A DNA stretch of 64,000 bases from Sphingorhabdus wooponensis. Its GTDB lineage: Bacteria > Pseudomonadota > Alphaproteobacteria > Sphingomonadales > Sphingomonadaceae. The stretch covers positions 1,308,001 to 1,372,000 of the forward strand of contig NZ_RWJI01000001.1 in the NCBI RefSeq assembly GCF_003933235.1, written 5' to 3'. Under the pieces are notes generated by a model, which saw only the letters and a list, made by a program, of their open reading frames with translations, made no database searches and was not told the DNA's origin. The position numbers and the translations under genes are program-made. Each line of letters starts with the position of its first letter. Within the stretch, counting starts at the first letter, position 1. Below, one piece after another: positions 1 to 9,353 of the stretch.

Positions 1-59
1 GCTTCTTTTTGTCTCATTTCTTCATTGCGCGTTCATGCAGTTCGGGCCATTCAACAAAC

Positions 60-1427
60 ATGGGTTATTTTACGCTTCGCGCCGTCCGGGCAATATTTGT
101 CCTGCTTCTTGCTGTTATGGTGTCCGTGCACCCCGTCATGGCCCAGTCGATTTTGCGCGATGCGGAAACCGAAGCCTTTTTCGAAGAAATTTCCGCGCCG
201 TTAATTGAGGCGGCAGGACTTGATCCCAAAAATGTCGACATCATCCTGATCAATGACAAGTCAATCAATGCCTTCGTCGCGGGCGGGCAAGCAGTTTACA
301 TCCACAGTGGCTTAATCGACGCAGCAACAACCGCAAATGAAGTCCAAGGCGTGATTGCGCACGAGCTAGGTCATATTGTCGGAGGCCATGTCGTGCGCTT
401 TGACGAGGGTGTCTCAGCCGCTAGCGGCATTAGCATCGCTAGCCTCATTCTCGCAGCAGCGGCCATTGCGGCGGGTGCAGGCGAGGCAGGCATGGGAATA
501 TTGTCGGCAGGTCAGCAGGCCGCGATGGGCAAGTTCTTAGCTTACAGCCGCGGACAAGAAGGGACTGCCGATGCGTCAGGTGCGCAATATTTGTCAAAGG
601 CAGGGATATCAGGCCGCGGTTCAATAAGCTTCTTCAAAAAGCTGCAAAATTTTGAATTCCGCCTCGGCATCCCGCAAGAGGATAGCTACGGCCGCACGCA
701 CCCTTTATCCGGTGAGCGTATTGCGATTCTGGAAGACACATATGCAGCAGACCCTGCGTGGAACGCGCCGCTTAACCCCAAATGGGAAAGTGATTTCAAG
801 CGCGTCAAAGCAAAGTTAACTGGCTATCTCGCTGACCCAACGGCGACGATGCGGGATTATCCTGAGTCCGACAAATCCGTGCCTGGCCGCTATGCCCGCG
901 CATATGCCTGGCACAAGTCGGCTTATCCGCAAAAAGCGCTGGATGAATCATCTGCCCTTGTCGCCTCAGCGCCCGAAGATCCCTATTTCCTTGAACTACA
1001 TGGACAGATTTTGTTGGAATCGGGGCGCCCTGCCGATGCGATCGCACCATTGCGCAAAGCCGTGAACCTGACTGGCAACCAGCCATTAATCGCCGCCATA
1101 TTCGGACATGCATTGATCGCTACAGAAGACAAAACGCAACTGGATGAAGCGGCGCAGGTGTTAAAAGCCGCCGTCACCAAAGATAACCAAAACCCCTTCG
1201 CATGGTATCAGCTTGGCGTTGTCTATGCACAAAAAGGTGACACGGCGCGCGCCGCACTCGCCAGCGCGGAACGCTATATGATGGAAGGCGCACCACAATT
1301 CGCGTTATCTAATGCGCAAACCGCAATGGCTGGGCTGCCCGAATTTTCACCGGATTGGATCCGCGCGCAGGATATCAATATGGTGGCCGAGGCACAGCTT
1401 GCACGGTTGAAGAAGCGCCGACGCTAA
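60..1427 (+). CDS. M48 family metalloprotease with C-terminal TPR region (BepA/YfgC-like)
   Basis: Predicted periplasmic zinc metalloprotease; BepA relatives degrade or help assemble outer-membrane proteins such as LptD. I chose the ATG at 60 because it opens directly into a signal peptide (MGYFTLRAVRAIFVLLLAVM, cleavage near AQS); an upstream ATG at 9 would add 17 unconvincing residues. The zinc motif HELGH is at about residues 101-105 of this start, and a downstream EGTAD segment probably supplies the third ligand. The second half (about residue 270 onward) is alanine-rich helical sequence of TPR type, as in BepA. Length (455 aa) is normal for the family. It lies 40 bp before a dsbA-like gene on the same strand, so both may serve envelope protein quality control. 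Confidence 0.85.
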   Translation: MGYFTLRAVRAIFVLLLAVMVSVHPVMAQSILRDAETEAFFEEISAPLIEAAGLDPKNVDIILINDKSINAFVAGGQAVYIHSGLIDAATTANEVQGVIAHELGHIVGGHVVRFDEGVSAASGISIASLILAAAAIAAGAGEAGMGILSAGQQAAMGKFLAYSRGQEGTADASGAQYLSKAGISGRGSISFFKKLQNFEFRLGIPQEDSYGRTHPLSGERIAILEDTYAADPAWNAPLNPKWESDFKRVKAKLTGYLADPTATMRDYPESDKSVPGRYARAYAWHKSAYPQKALDESSALVASAPEDPYFLELHGQILLESGRPADAIAPLRKAVNLTGNQPLIAAIFGHALIATEDKTQLDEAAQVLKAAVTKDNQNPFAWYQLGVVYAQKGDTARAALASAERYMMEGAPQFALSNAQTAMAGLPEFSPDWIRAQDINMVAEAQLARLKKRRR

Positions 1428-1467
1428 AAAGCTGGCAGAATATGCGTGGCGCAGCTAATCAATATCT

Positions 1468-2292
1468 ATGAATGAACAAGCTCCAACTCGCCGGATTATC
1501 ATCGCAGCCATCATTACAGGATTAGCGATTTTACTTGCCTTAGCGGCCTATATCTTCTGGCCAAGCGCCGTCACGGTTCGCCCTTCTGATGCAGCACCTG
1601 TCGCCGAAGACGCTGCAAAATCGGCCGACGAGGCTGTTGCTGCTGCTGGCATGTCGCCCGCCAATCGCAAGGCGACAGAGGCATTGGTGAAAGCCTATAT
1701 CCTCGAAAATCCAGAAATCATAACCGACGCTGTCGCCATTCTCCAGCAACGCGAAATCGCACAACGCCTATCCGCTGCAGGAAATGAGATCACCAAGCCC
1801 TTCCCCGGAGCAGAAGCGGGTAACCCTAAGGGCGATGTGACGATTGTCGAATTCACCGACTATAATTGCGGATTTTGTCGGGCGAGTGTGCCCGATGTCC
1901 AGCGCTTGCTGAAAAGCGATGGTAATATCCGCTTGGTTTATCGCGAATTGCCGATACTCAGCCAATCTAGCCGCGACGCGGCCTTATGGGCGCTTGCGGC
2001 AGCACGCCAAGACAAGCACAAGGCATTTCATGATGCATTATTTGCAGGTGGCCGCGCTGACGCCGCGAATATAGCGGCCGCCGCGCGCAAGGCAGGGCTA
2101 GATATCGCCGCGGCCCGCGCCTTCGCAGCCTCTCCGCAGGCAAGTCAAGAAATTGAACGCAACTTAGCGTTTATGCAGCAAATCGGTTTCAACGGCACGC
2201 CCACATTCATTATCGGTGATCAGATATTGGAGGGCGCGTTGGGCTACGAGGCTTTGAAACGCGCCGTCGAAAAGGCCCGTCAAAAGGGCTGA
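1468..2292 (+). CDS. DsbA family thiol:disulfide oxidoreductase, membrane-anchored
   Basis: Thioredoxin-fold oxidoreductase expected to act on disulfides of exported proteins. An N-terminal hydrophobic segment (about residues 10-30) is a signal anchor, followed by an Ala-rich linker and a small N-terminal helical domain. The active site CGFC is at residues 134-137 (context DYNCGFCRAS) and the cis-proline loop GTPTF is at about 243-247. The 274-aa length fits the BdbD/Com1-type DsbA proteins common in sphingomonads. Whether it works as oxidase or isomerase cannot be told from sequence. It follows the M48 protease on the same strand, and its stop codon lies inside a hairpin shared with convergent rlmE. 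Confidence 0.88.
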   Translation: MNEQAPTRRIIIAAIITGLAILLALAAYIFWPSAVTVRPSDAAPVAEDAAKSADEAVAAAGMSPANRKATEALVKAYILENPEIITDAVAILQQREIAQRLSAAGNEITKPFPGAEAGNPKGDVTIVEFTDYNCGFCRASVPDVQRLLKSDGNIRLVYRELPILSQSSRDAALWALAAARQDKHKAFHDALFAGGRADAANIAAAARKAGLDIAAARAFAASPQASQEIERNLAFMQQIGFNGTPTFIIGDQILEGALGYEALKRAVEKARQKG

Positions 2293-2304
2293 TTAGCCCT
2301 TTTT
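2282..2304. terminator. Bidirectional intrinsic terminator shared by dsbA-like gene and rlmE
   Basis: AAAAGGGCT (2282-2290), loop GATT, AGCCCTTTT (2295-2303) form a perfect 9-bp stem with A/T runs on both sides, so it can end transcription from either direction. The TGA of the dsbA-like gene (2290-2292) and the stop of rlmE (2293-2295, reverse) lie inside it: two convergent genes end back to back within one terminator. Confidence 0.8.
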
Positions 2305-2979
2305 CCCTTGAGCAATTACATACCATTCAACTGAACCCTTGCGGCTTGCGGGCGGCTTTGCGTGTTTAACCGTCGTAAAGTTTGTCTTCAGGATGCTCAA
2401 CATTGCTGGATCGGTACCGCCTGCGAACACCTTCGCAACAAAATCACCGCCCGGCACAAGGACCTTGATTGCAAAATCCACCGCAGCCTCAACAAGGCCC
2501 ATCGTGCGCAAATGGTCGGTCTGCTTATGGCCGACGGTATTGGCTGCCATATCTGACAAAATCAGGTCTGGCGCTGTGCCTAGTTCGGCGATCAACCGGT
2601 CTGGCGCGCTGTCATGCATGAAATCCATTTCAAGCAGGATGACTCCCTCAAGCGGGTCAACGGGCAATAGATCAATGCCGACAATGGCGGCCTTTGGTTG
2701 CTGCCGACGCACAACCTGCGCCCATCCACCGGGTGCAACGCCCAAATCAACGACCGCCTTTTTGCCCCGCAAAATATGGAATTTTTCGTCCAGCTCGACC
2801 AGCTTATATGCTGCACGGCTACGATAGCCTTCGCCATGCGCGCGCTTCACATATGGGTCATTCAATTGCCGTTCCAGCCAACGCGTCGACCCTGCCGTGC
2901 GCCGCTTGGCTGTTTTGACCTTTTGTTTGCCAGCCAGTGTCCGACCGGAATTTTTACCACCAAAAAGATTATCTGCCAT
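2293..2979 (-). CDS. rlmE: 23S rRNA (uridine-2'-O-)-methyltransferase RlmE (FtsJ/RrmJ)
   Basis: Methylates the 2'-OH of U2552 (E. coli numbering) in the A-loop of 23S rRNA using SAM, a late step in 50S assembly. The SAM-binding segment VDLGVAPGGWAQ is at about residues 77-88, and the family K-D-K-E catalytic set is visible: K59 (AAYKLVELDEK), D143 (LSDMAANTVGH), K183 (DFVAKVFAGG) and E218 (GSVEWY). Length of 228 aa is typical, with a basic N-terminal extension usual in alphaproteobacteria. It starts 3 bp after the Ppx/GppA gene and is probably co-transcribed with it. Confidence 0.95.
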   Translation of the reverse strand: MADNLFGGKNSGRTLAGKQKVKTAKRRTAGSTRWLERQLNDPYVKRAHGEGYRSRAAYKLVELDEKFHILRGKKAVVDLGVAPGGWAQVVRRQQPKAAIVGIDLLPVDPLEGVILLEMDFMHDSAPDRLIAELGTAPDLILSDMAANTVGHKQTDHLRTMGLVEAAVDFAIKVLVPGGDFVAKVFAGGTDPAMLSILKTNFTTVKHAKPPASRKGSVEWYVIAQGKKG

Positions 2980-2982
2980 GTC

Positions 2983-4167
2983 TCAATTCCGCCGATTGCG
3001 GCGCTTGGCGTCGCTGGCCATCAGCGCACGCAATATACCCTCGCGAATGCCGCGATCTGCCACACCCAGCCGTTCGCCGGGCCATATGTCAAAAATGGAT
3101 TCCAATATCGCACAACCGGCCACTACCAAATCGGCGCGCTCTTGACCAATCGTCGGAAATTCGGCGCGTCCGGCAATGTTACGATGTGCCAGTTCGCGGC
3201 TGATATCGCGCATGGCAGAGGTTGGCAGATGTAATCCGTCCACGGCACGCCGGTCATAGCTGCTCAGCTTCAGATAGACGCTAGCGAGCGTTGTGACAGT
3301 CCCAGATGTCCCTAACAGACGACGATCGCCAGCATCTTCGGGTAAACGGGCCGCAAAGTCGGCAAAGCTGGCCATGACTTTGTCACGCATGGATTGGTAG
3401 CTTGCCTTTAACTGTTCGGGACTGTCGCCGTCCGTACGTTCGCTTTCGGTCAACGATACGACACCCCAAGGCACGCTCACCCAATCGAGAATTTCAGGAA
3501 CCACATTTTGGGTAGACACAAGAACCAGTTCGGTTGAACCTCCACCAATATCAAAAATCAGCGCGGGCCCTTCGCCCTGTTCCAACAAAGCGTAGCATCC
3601 CATCACAGCCAGCCGCGCCTCTTCCTTTGGGCTGATAATATCAAGATGGATGCCCGTCTCACGTTTCACCCGCTCGATAAACTGCACCCCGTTCACGGCC
3701 TGACGGCAGGCCTCGGTGGCAACAGATCGGGCCAGCACCACATTACGCTTTTTTAACTTTTCAGCACATACAGATAGCGCCTCAACCGCGCGGTCCATGG
3801 CTTCTTCGCTCATGCGGCCCGTCGCGGTCATTCCCTCCCCCAAACGGACTACGCGCGAAAACGCGTCCACGACTGTAAAATCGTCGCCACCTGCCCGCGC
3901 GATCAGCAACCGGCAATTGTTTGTGCCAAGGTCAAGCGCCGCATAGGCGGTTCGTTCAAGCCAATTTCGGCGCAACGCAGACTTGTCGCCCTGTTGCCCG
4001 CCGTAGCTAACTTGACTCATAGTCTTCGTCGTATCGAGACGCACCGCGCCCTCGACCGAAGTCTGCTGCACCATTGCAGCCTTGGGTGCCGCATTTTTGC
4101 GACGGGGCGGCTTTTTACGTTTTCGCCCACGTCCTTTTTGCGGCGATGGCGCGACATTTTCGCCCAT
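2983..4167 (-). CDS. Ppx/GppA family phosphatase (exopolyphosphatase / pppGpp phosphatase)
   Basis: Sugar-kinase/actin-fold phosphatase that removes terminal phosphates from polyphosphate or pppGpp; sequence alone does not separate the two. Nucleotide-binding motifs are DLGTNN at residues 79-84 and DIGGGSTE at 206-213. The first 25 residues are a strongly basic Lys/Arg-rich tail, perhaps for polyanion binding. The protein (394 aa) is the short form without the HD domain of E. coli Ppx. The rlmE gene follows 3 bp later; this ppx-rlmE pairing occurs repeatedly in sphingomonads as far as I know. Confidence 0.88.
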   Translation of the reverse strand: MGENVAPSPQKGRGRKRKKPPRRKNAAPKAAMVQQTSVEGAVRLDTTKTMSQVSYGGQQGDKSALRRNWLERTAYAALDLGTNNCRLLIARAGGDDFTVVDAFSRVVRLGEGMTATGRMSEEAMDRAVEALSVCAEKLKKRNVVLARSVATEACRQAVNGVQFIERVKRETGIHLDIISPKEEARLAVMGCYALLEQGEGPALIFDIGGGSTELVLVSTQNVVPEILDWVSVPWGVVSLTESERTDGDSPEQLKASYQSMRDKVMASFADFAARLPEDAGDRRLLGTSGTVTTLASVYLKLSSYDRRAVDGLHLPTSAMRDISRELAHRNIAGRAEFPTIGQERADLVVAGCAILESIFDIWPGERLGVADRGIREGILRALMASDAKRRNRRN

Positions 4168-4297
4168 GGCCGATAACTCACTTCTTATTTTCTATCCGAG
4201 CGAATGTGCCGCCGGTACCTGAAGTGGACGCTACGCGCAGAGCGACAAAGTTTCAAGATTTTTGAATTCACCATCGGCAACCGCCTGATTCAGCGGG

Positions 4298-4326
4298 TTG
4301 ACCGGCTATGGCCTCAGGCATATAGG
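4298..4326 (+). promoter_or_regulatory. Sigma70-like promoter of tRNA-Gln
   Basis: TTGACC (4298-4303), 17-nt spacer, TATAGG (4321-4326). Initiation near 4333 would place the mature tRNA 5' end about 10 nt downstream. The rest of the 175-bp gap between the phosphatase gene and the tRNA shows nothing else. Confidence 0.6.
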
Positions 4327-4342
4327 CCCAGGTACGCCCTGC

Positions 4343-4416
4343 TCCCCGGTCGTCTAACGGTAAGACTACGGACTCTGACTCCGTCTATTGAGGTTCGAAT
4401 CCTTACCGGGGAACCA
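4343..4416 (+). tRNA. tRNA-Gln (anticodon CTG)
   Basis: Complete cloverleaf of 74 nt. Acceptor TCCCCGG pairs with CCGGGGA (4406-4412), discriminator A4413, and CCA is encoded (4414-4416). D stem GTCT/AGAC; anticodon stem ACGGA/TCCGT with loop CTCTGAC, anticodon CTG at 4375-4377 (reads CAG); T arm TGAGG-TTCGAAT-CCTTA with one G-T pair. Confidence 0.95.
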
Positions 4417-4500
4417 TCATCTAAAGTTGGTAAATCCTCTTGTCAGTGCTTGTAATAATGTTACATCAAATATGGGGGTAACATTGAGGGAGCCGATGTT

Positions 4501-6105
4501 ATGCGGGCGGATGCAGGGAAAGCTATAGGACACAGCAAATTTCTAAGCTGGATTGAAAGGGGTGGCAACAAGTTGCCCGACCCCGTCTTTCTCTTTCTAT
4601 ATCTGATTGCTGGGCTCATATTGCTATCGGTGTTCGGCGCGGCGATGAATTGGTCGGCGATACATCCAACAGAAATCGATCCCGAGACAGGTGCGAAGAA
4701 AGTCATTGCCGCAACCAGCCTTTTGTCAGCGGACAATATCCGCAATTTATGGGTTGAAATGCCCAAGACATTTACATCATTCCACCCGCTTGGATATGTC
4801 TTAGTGGTCATGTTGGGTGCAGGCGTGGCTGAAAAGTCAGGTTTGTTCGGCGCCGCTATGCGCGCGGGTGTCGCAAACGCCCCGACATATCTATTAACCC
4901 CGATTGTTGCCCTGGTTGCGATGATGGGCAATTTAGCTGCTGACGCGGCCTATGTCGTACTCATCCCCTTAGCTGGCGTAATCTACGCCGCTGCGGGGCG
5001 TCACCCTATCGCTGGAATAGCAGCGGCTTTCGCAGGTGTTTCAGGTGGCTTTTCTGCCAATCTTTTTCCGGGTCAGTTGGACGCGTTGTTGTTCGGCATC
5101 ACCCAGTCGGCGGCCAATACCGTGTTTCCAGATTGGCAGGCGAATATCGCAGGAAACTGGTATTTTATTGTTGGTATGACAATCGTTTTTTTACCGGTGA
5201 TTTGGTATGTCACTGACAAAATTGTCGAACCGCGTCTTGGCACATATCGGGCCGAAGGTGCAAATGCCGTTGTCGCTGGCGCAGCTATGGATGCGCGGGG
5301 CGTTTCTGAAACCGAGATTAGCCAGCCGCTCTCTTCGGATCAACGAAAGGGGCTTCGTCATGCCGGTCTGGCAAGCATAGGGGTCGTTGCGCTTTGGGTG
5401 CTTATGACGCTTGGCCCGGACACGCCATTAATAGATGAAACCGCGACACCAGAGGCACAGCTTACACCATTTTATCAGTCACTTGTCGCAGGGTTCATGA
5501 TATTGTTCTTACTTGCTGGTTGGGCTTACGGCCGCGCAACGGGTATCGTCAAGAACCACCGTGACGTGGTCCGCATGATGTCAGAATCTATGGCAGATAT
5601 GGCCTATTTTCTAGTTCTTGCTTTTGCCATTGCGCATTTCGTAGCTATGTTTGGTTGGTCCAATCTTGGCCTCATAACTGCTGTCCATGGCTCGGATGGG
5701 CTACACGCATTGGCATTGCCTGCCCCGCTATTGCTCATTCTGGTGGTGTTATTCACGGCTGCGCTAAACCTATTCATAGGGTCGGCCAGTGCAAAGTGGG
5801 CACTGTTGGCACCCGTACTCATCCCCATGCTGATGCTGTTAGGCGTTAGCGCCGAAATGACGACAGCAGCATATCGGGTCGGCGACGGAGCAACGAATAT
5901 CATCACACCATTAATGGTCTACTTCCCGCTCATTCTCGTTTTTTGCCAACGCTGGGTAAAGGACTTTGGCATCGGCAGCCTGGCCGCCACGATGCTTCCT
6001 TATTCCATTGGATTATTGTTAATTGGCATGGCGCTCGTTGGGGTTTGGGTCGCGGCCGAAATTCCGCTTGGTCCATCGGCTCCGGTCTATTTGCCGACGC
6101 GCTGA
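4501..6105 (+). CDS. AbgT family transporter (p-aminobenzoyl-glutamate / antimetabolite transporter)
   Basis: Integral inner-membrane transporter. E. coli AbgT takes up p-aminobenzoyl-glutamate, a folate breakdown product, while relatives YdaH and MtrF have been reported to export sulfonamides. The sequence has many hydrophobic helices and family-typical stretches (GNLAADAAYVVLIPLAGVIY, GGFSANLFPGQLDALLFG, VGDGATNIITPLMVYFPL). Length of 534 aa is normal. The ATG at 4501 has a GAGGGAG ribosome-binding site about 8 nt upstream. It stands alone between tRNA-Gln and a convergent ABC operon. Substrate and direction of transport cannot be deduced. Confidence 0.9.
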   Translation: MRADAGKAIGHSKFLSWIERGGNKLPDPVFLFLYLIAGLILLSVFGAAMNWSAIHPTEIDPETGAKKVIAATSLLSADNIRNLWVEMPKTFTSFHPLGYVLVVMLGAGVAEKSGLFGAAMRAGVANAPTYLLTPIVALVAMMGNLAADAAYVVLIPLAGVIYAAAGRHPIAGIAAAFAGVSGGFSANLFPGQLDALLFGITQSAANTVFPDWQANIAGNWYFIVGMTIVFLPVIWYVTDKIVEPRLGTYRAEGANAVVAGAAMDARGVSETEISQPLSSDQRKGLRHAGLASIGVVALWVLMTLGPDTPLIDETATPEAQLTPFYQSLVAGFMILFLLAGWAYGRATGIVKNHRDVVRMMSESMADMAYFLVLAFAIAHFVAMFGWSNLGLITAVHGSDGLHALALPAPLLLILVVLFTAALNLFIGSASAKWALLAPVLIPMLMLLGVSAEMTTAAYRVGDGATNIITPLMVYFPLILVFCQRWVKDFGIGSLAATMLPYSIGLLLIGMALVGVWVAAEIPLGPSAPVYLPTR

Positions 6106-6131
6106 TTAAGCGGATAGCGCAAGGGTATCCG

Positions 6132-7382
6132 CTATTCGCTTCTTAGCGCCTCAATCGGGGAGAGCCGCGATGCGCGAATAGCCGGATAGCCGCCGAAAAC
6201 AAGGCCGATAATGGCGGAAAAAGCGACCGCCATTATCGCCGTATCAAGGCCAATGGGTGCCGGAAATTCGGCCAAGCGCTCAAAAATAGAGGCCGCCAAA
6301 ATGGCGAGTGACAGACCGATAGCACCGCCGATTACGCACAAAACAGCCGCCTCCACCAGAAACTGGTTGCGAATGTCGCTCCGCTTTGCGCCCAATGCCA
6401 TGCGAAGCCCAATTTCACGGGTGCGCTCTGTCACACTGACCAGCATGATGTTCATGATGCCGATCCCCCCGACCAGCAGCGAAATCGATGCAATGGCAAC
6501 GAGCACCGCCTGAAAAATTTGCGTTACTTCGCCGGTGGTTTCCGCAATTTCTGTCGTCGTGCGCACCGTGAACGGGTTAATCTTGCCTTTTGCTACACGG
6601 TACCTATCGCGCAAGAGACGCTCTATTTCCTTTTGCCCTGTAAGCAGCGAATCTTCATCCTCAAACCCGACAAAGATCAACGTAACATCGTCAGGTCCCT
6701 GCGTAGCCGTGGTCAATAAACGTTGACGCAAAGTCGTTATCGGCACGACGATTTGGTCGTCATTATCATTACCCAAATTGCTGCCCTTACTCTCGAGAAG
6801 GCCTATGACGGTAAACGGTACCCGGTTAATGCGAATAGTTTCACCTACCGGACTTGTGTCCGGGAACAATTTGTTGGCCACGGTTTCGCCGATTACGGCG
6901 ACGCGCGCCGCCGAACCGACATCGCTCTGTGACAGAAATCGGCCTTCGGATGCCGTGACGTTGGAGACTGCGCCATATGCAGGAGTCGCGCCCGTCGCCT
7001 GCGTCGTTGCACTGCGCCCTGGAGTCACAATCTGCACGCTGCTTCGGATTTGCGGCGCCACCGCGCTCACACCGGAAACCTCGCGCAGGATTGCGTCACC
7101 GTCGCGCTCGGTCAATCTGCCGCGATCGGTTGATCGTGGGGGACCGCTGCCGCTGTCGGGTTGCGGCACAACGATGGCCATGTTCGATCCCAAAGTCGCA
7201 ATTTGCTGCGACACCGAAACCTGCGCGCCGTTACCGACTGCAACCGCCAATATGACCGAAAACACACCAATCATCACGCCCAAAGTGGTCAGGATGGAGC
7301 GCATTAAATTGGTGCGCAACGCCGTCAGCGCAATCGCGACATTCACGCCCCACCCGGCAAGCGACGCAAGCAAGTCTTTCAT
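6132..7382 (-). CDS. ABC transporter permease, MacB-like (FtsX fold)
   Basis: Membrane subunit of a mechanotransmission-type ABC exporter: one N-terminal transmembrane helix (about residues 15-45), a large periplasmic MacB_PCD domain (to about 280), then three C-terminal helices of the FtsX domain containing SVTERTREIGLRMALGAK, a hallmark of the family. Length of 416 aa fits a stand-alone permease, whereas E. coli MacB fuses this to the ATPase. The start overlaps the ATPase stop by 4 bp, showing translational coupling in the order adaptor-ATPase-permease. Substrate unknown (macrolides, peptides, siderophores or lipids are handled by relatives). Confidence 0.9.
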   Translation of the reverse strand: MKDLLASLAGWGVNVAIALTALRTNLMRSILTTLGVMIGVFSVILAVAVGNGAQVSVSQQIATLGSNMAIVVPQPDSGSGPPRSTDRGRLTERDGDAILREVSGVSAVAPQIRSSVQIVTPGRSATTQATGATPAYGAVSNVTASEGRFLSQSDVGSAARVAVIGETVANKLFPDTSPVGETIRINRVPFTVIGLLESKGSNLGNDNDDQIVVPITTLRQRLLTTATQGPDDVTLIFVGFEDEDSLLTGQKEIERLLRDRYRVAKGKINPFTVRTTTEIAETTGEVTQIFQAVLVAIASISLLVGGIGIMNIMLVSVTERTREIGLRMALGAKRSDIRNQFLVEAAVLCVIGGAIGLSLAILAASIFERLAEFPAPIGLDTAIMAVAFSAIIGLVFGGYPAIRASRLSPIEALRSE

Positions 7383-8098
7383 GCCACACTCGCTCTGCGG
7401 CGCGACTTTACCGCCGCGTCCTCAATGACCTGCCCGTCGCGAAAGACAATCCGCCGCGCGGCATATTCGGCGATATCGGGTTCGTGCGTCACAAGCACAA
7501 CGGTAATGCCGTCGTCATTCAACTTCTGAAAAATACCCATAATGTCCAAGGATGTTTGGGTGTCGAGCGCGCCCGTTGGTTCGTCCGCCAGTAGCATGAG
7601 TGGATCCGTCACCAATGCCCGCGCGATGGCCACACGCTGCTGCTGACCACCTGAGAGCTTCGCGGGCGTATTCTGTAGGCGATTAGCAAGGCCCATGGCC
7701 TCCAACTTGTCTTGCGCGCGCGCGCGCCGTTCGGCATAGCCTATCCCGGCATAGATGAGCGGAACGGCAACATTATCGAGCGCGCTGGTCCGCGCGAGCA
7801 AATTGAACTGTTGAAACACGAAGCCTATCTTGCGGTTGCGAATTTCCGCCAACGCATCGCTATCCAGAGATTTGGTATCAATCCCGTCCAGCAACAACGT
7901 GCCTGATGTGGGAATATCAAGGCAACCAATCATGTTCATAAATGTCGATTTGCCAGATCCACTTGCTCCCATAATCGCGACAAATTCACCGCGCGAAATG
8001 GACAACGACACATTATTGACCGCGTGGACAGTTTCGCCGCCAATCGCATAATCCTTGACCAGATTATGCGTTTCAAGAAGCGGCGTTGTCATCTTCAT
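7379..8098 (-). CDS. ABC transporter ATP-binding protein (MacB/LolD type)
   Basis: Cytoplasmic ATPase energising the neighbouring permease. Walker A GASGSGKST (about residues 43-51), Q-loop in VFQQFNLL, signature LSGGQQQRVAIARAL, Walker B LLADEPTGALD and an H-loop VTHEPD are all intact. 239 aa, single domain. The 5' end overlaps the adaptor gene by 26 bp and the 3' end overlaps the permease by 4 bp, so the three are one operon. An ATG two codons inside could also be the start. Confidence 0.92.
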   Translation of the reverse strand: MKMTTPLLETHNLVKDYAIGGETVHAVNNVSLSISRGEFVAIMGASGSGKSTFMNMIGCLDIPTSGTLLLDGIDTKSLDSDALAEIRNRKIGFVFQQFNLLARTSALDNVAVPLIYAGIGYAERRARAQDKLEAMGLANRLQNTPAKLSGGQQQRVAIARALVTDPLMLLADEPTGALDTQTSLDIMGIFQKLNDDGITVVLVTHEPDIAEYAARRIVFRDGQVIEDAAVKSRRRASVA

Positions 8099-9353
8099 CC
8101 GCGCTTTCGTCGGTTTCTTTCTTTGGCTTCAGTGACTTTGTGCGCACCAGCACCTTATCGCCCTTTTTCAGGCCAGAAACGACCTCGGTATATTCCTCAC
8201 CCTGCAAGCCCGTCCGGATAACGCGCCGTTCGGGGCGATAAGGATCGGACCCTACCAGATATACTTTGGGCAGGGTTTTGTCCTTTTTTGTAGTGTCCGA
8301 CGCTGGCTTCTCTACCGCGGGCTGTGGCCGGTCGGCCAAGCGCGGCCGAAACCGCATCGCGTTCGTGGGAACCCGTGTGACATTGGTCCGGACATCCGTG
8401 ATGATTTCGACATTGGCCGTCATACCCGGCAACAGCTTTCCATTCACATTATCGACATCGATAATCACAAGATAGCTGACAACATTCTGAGCCTCGACTG
8501 GCGCTTGTCGCACTTGCCGGACCTTGGCTTTGAAGACATCATCGGGATAGCTATCGACGGTAAAGCTGACCATCTGACCTTCGCGAATCTGCCCGATATC
8601 GGCCTCATCGACCGATGCCTCGACCTGCATTTTCGTTGTATCTGCGGCAATTTCGAACAGGTTTGGCGTTTGAAAACTTGCCGCAACCGTTGTGCCGGGC
8701 TCAACCAATTTGTTGATGATAACCCCGCTCGCGGGGGCGACAATCACGGTCCGCTTAAGGTCTAGTGTCGCCGACGACAGCTCGGCATTGCCCTGCCGGA
8801 TTTGTGCGCCACCGCTTTGCGTTTGCGCCAAGGCGACCTGCACGGCGTTGCGCGCGCTGTTCAGCTTGCTTTGCGCAATATCAAGGCCAGCCTTTGATAC
8901 AAATCCGCGTTCCGCCAGCGCCTTTTGTCTATCAAAATCACGCTCTTGAATTTCCAACTCAGCCCGCGCACGCGCCACATTGGCGGCGGTCTGTTGCAGA
9001 TTGGCGCGTGCCACGGCAACTTGCGCCTCAGACTGCTCGACCCGCGCACGCACCCGCGTAGGGTCAATCTCTGCCAACACTTGCCCCGCTTGCACGCGTG
9101 AATTGAAATCGACGTATACCTTGGTGATTTGCCCCGAAACTTCCGCGCCCACCTTGATGGTATTCAGCGCCCGCACTTTACCGCTGGCCGAAACCTTACG
9201 AATAACGTCGCCGCGTGTGACAGCCTCGCTGACATATTCATAATCAGGCGGCGTTGGACGAACGATCCGATACACAATGAAAAGCAGCACCAGCGCAATC
9301 AACACCGACCATCTCGGATGGCGTTTTGTCCATGAAATGAAGGTGGTTAGCAT
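8073..9353 (-). CDS. MacA-like periplasmic adaptor subunit (HlyD/RND-type membrane fusion protein)
   Basis: Periplasmic adaptor linking the MacB-like pump to an outer-membrane channel. N-terminal membrane anchor (about residues 15-30), lipoyl/barrel-sandwich halves around a long alpha-hairpin rich in Ala, Gln and Arg (about 95-200), then beta-barrel and membrane-proximal domains; the C-terminal tail is acidic and Lys-rich. Length of 426 aa is somewhat longer than E. coli MacA (371 aa) because of a Pro/Lys-rich insert near residues 340-360. First gene of the three-gene operon; no TolC-type gene is adjacent, so a channel encoded elsewhere must be shared. Confidence 0.9.
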   Translation of the reverse strand: MLTTFISWTKRHPRWSVLIALVLLFIVYRIVRPTPPDYEYVSEAVTRGDVIRKVSASGKVRALNTIKVGAEVSGQITKVYVDFNSRVQAGQVLAEIDPTRVRARVEQSEAQVAVARANLQQTAANVARARAELEIQERDFDRQKALAERGFVSKAGLDIAQSKLNSARNAVQVALAQTQSGGAQIRQGNAELSSATLDLKRTVIVAPASGVIINKLVEPGTTVAASFQTPNLFEIAADTTKMQVEASVDEADIGQIREGQMVSFTVDSYPDDVFKAKVRQVRQAPVEAQNVVSYLVIIDVDNVNGKLLPGMTANVEIITDVRTNVTRVPTNAMRFRPRLADRPQPAVEKPASDTTKKDKTLPKVYLVGSDPYRPERRVIRTGLQGEEYTEVVSGLKKGDKVLVRTKSLKPKKETDESADEDDNAAS

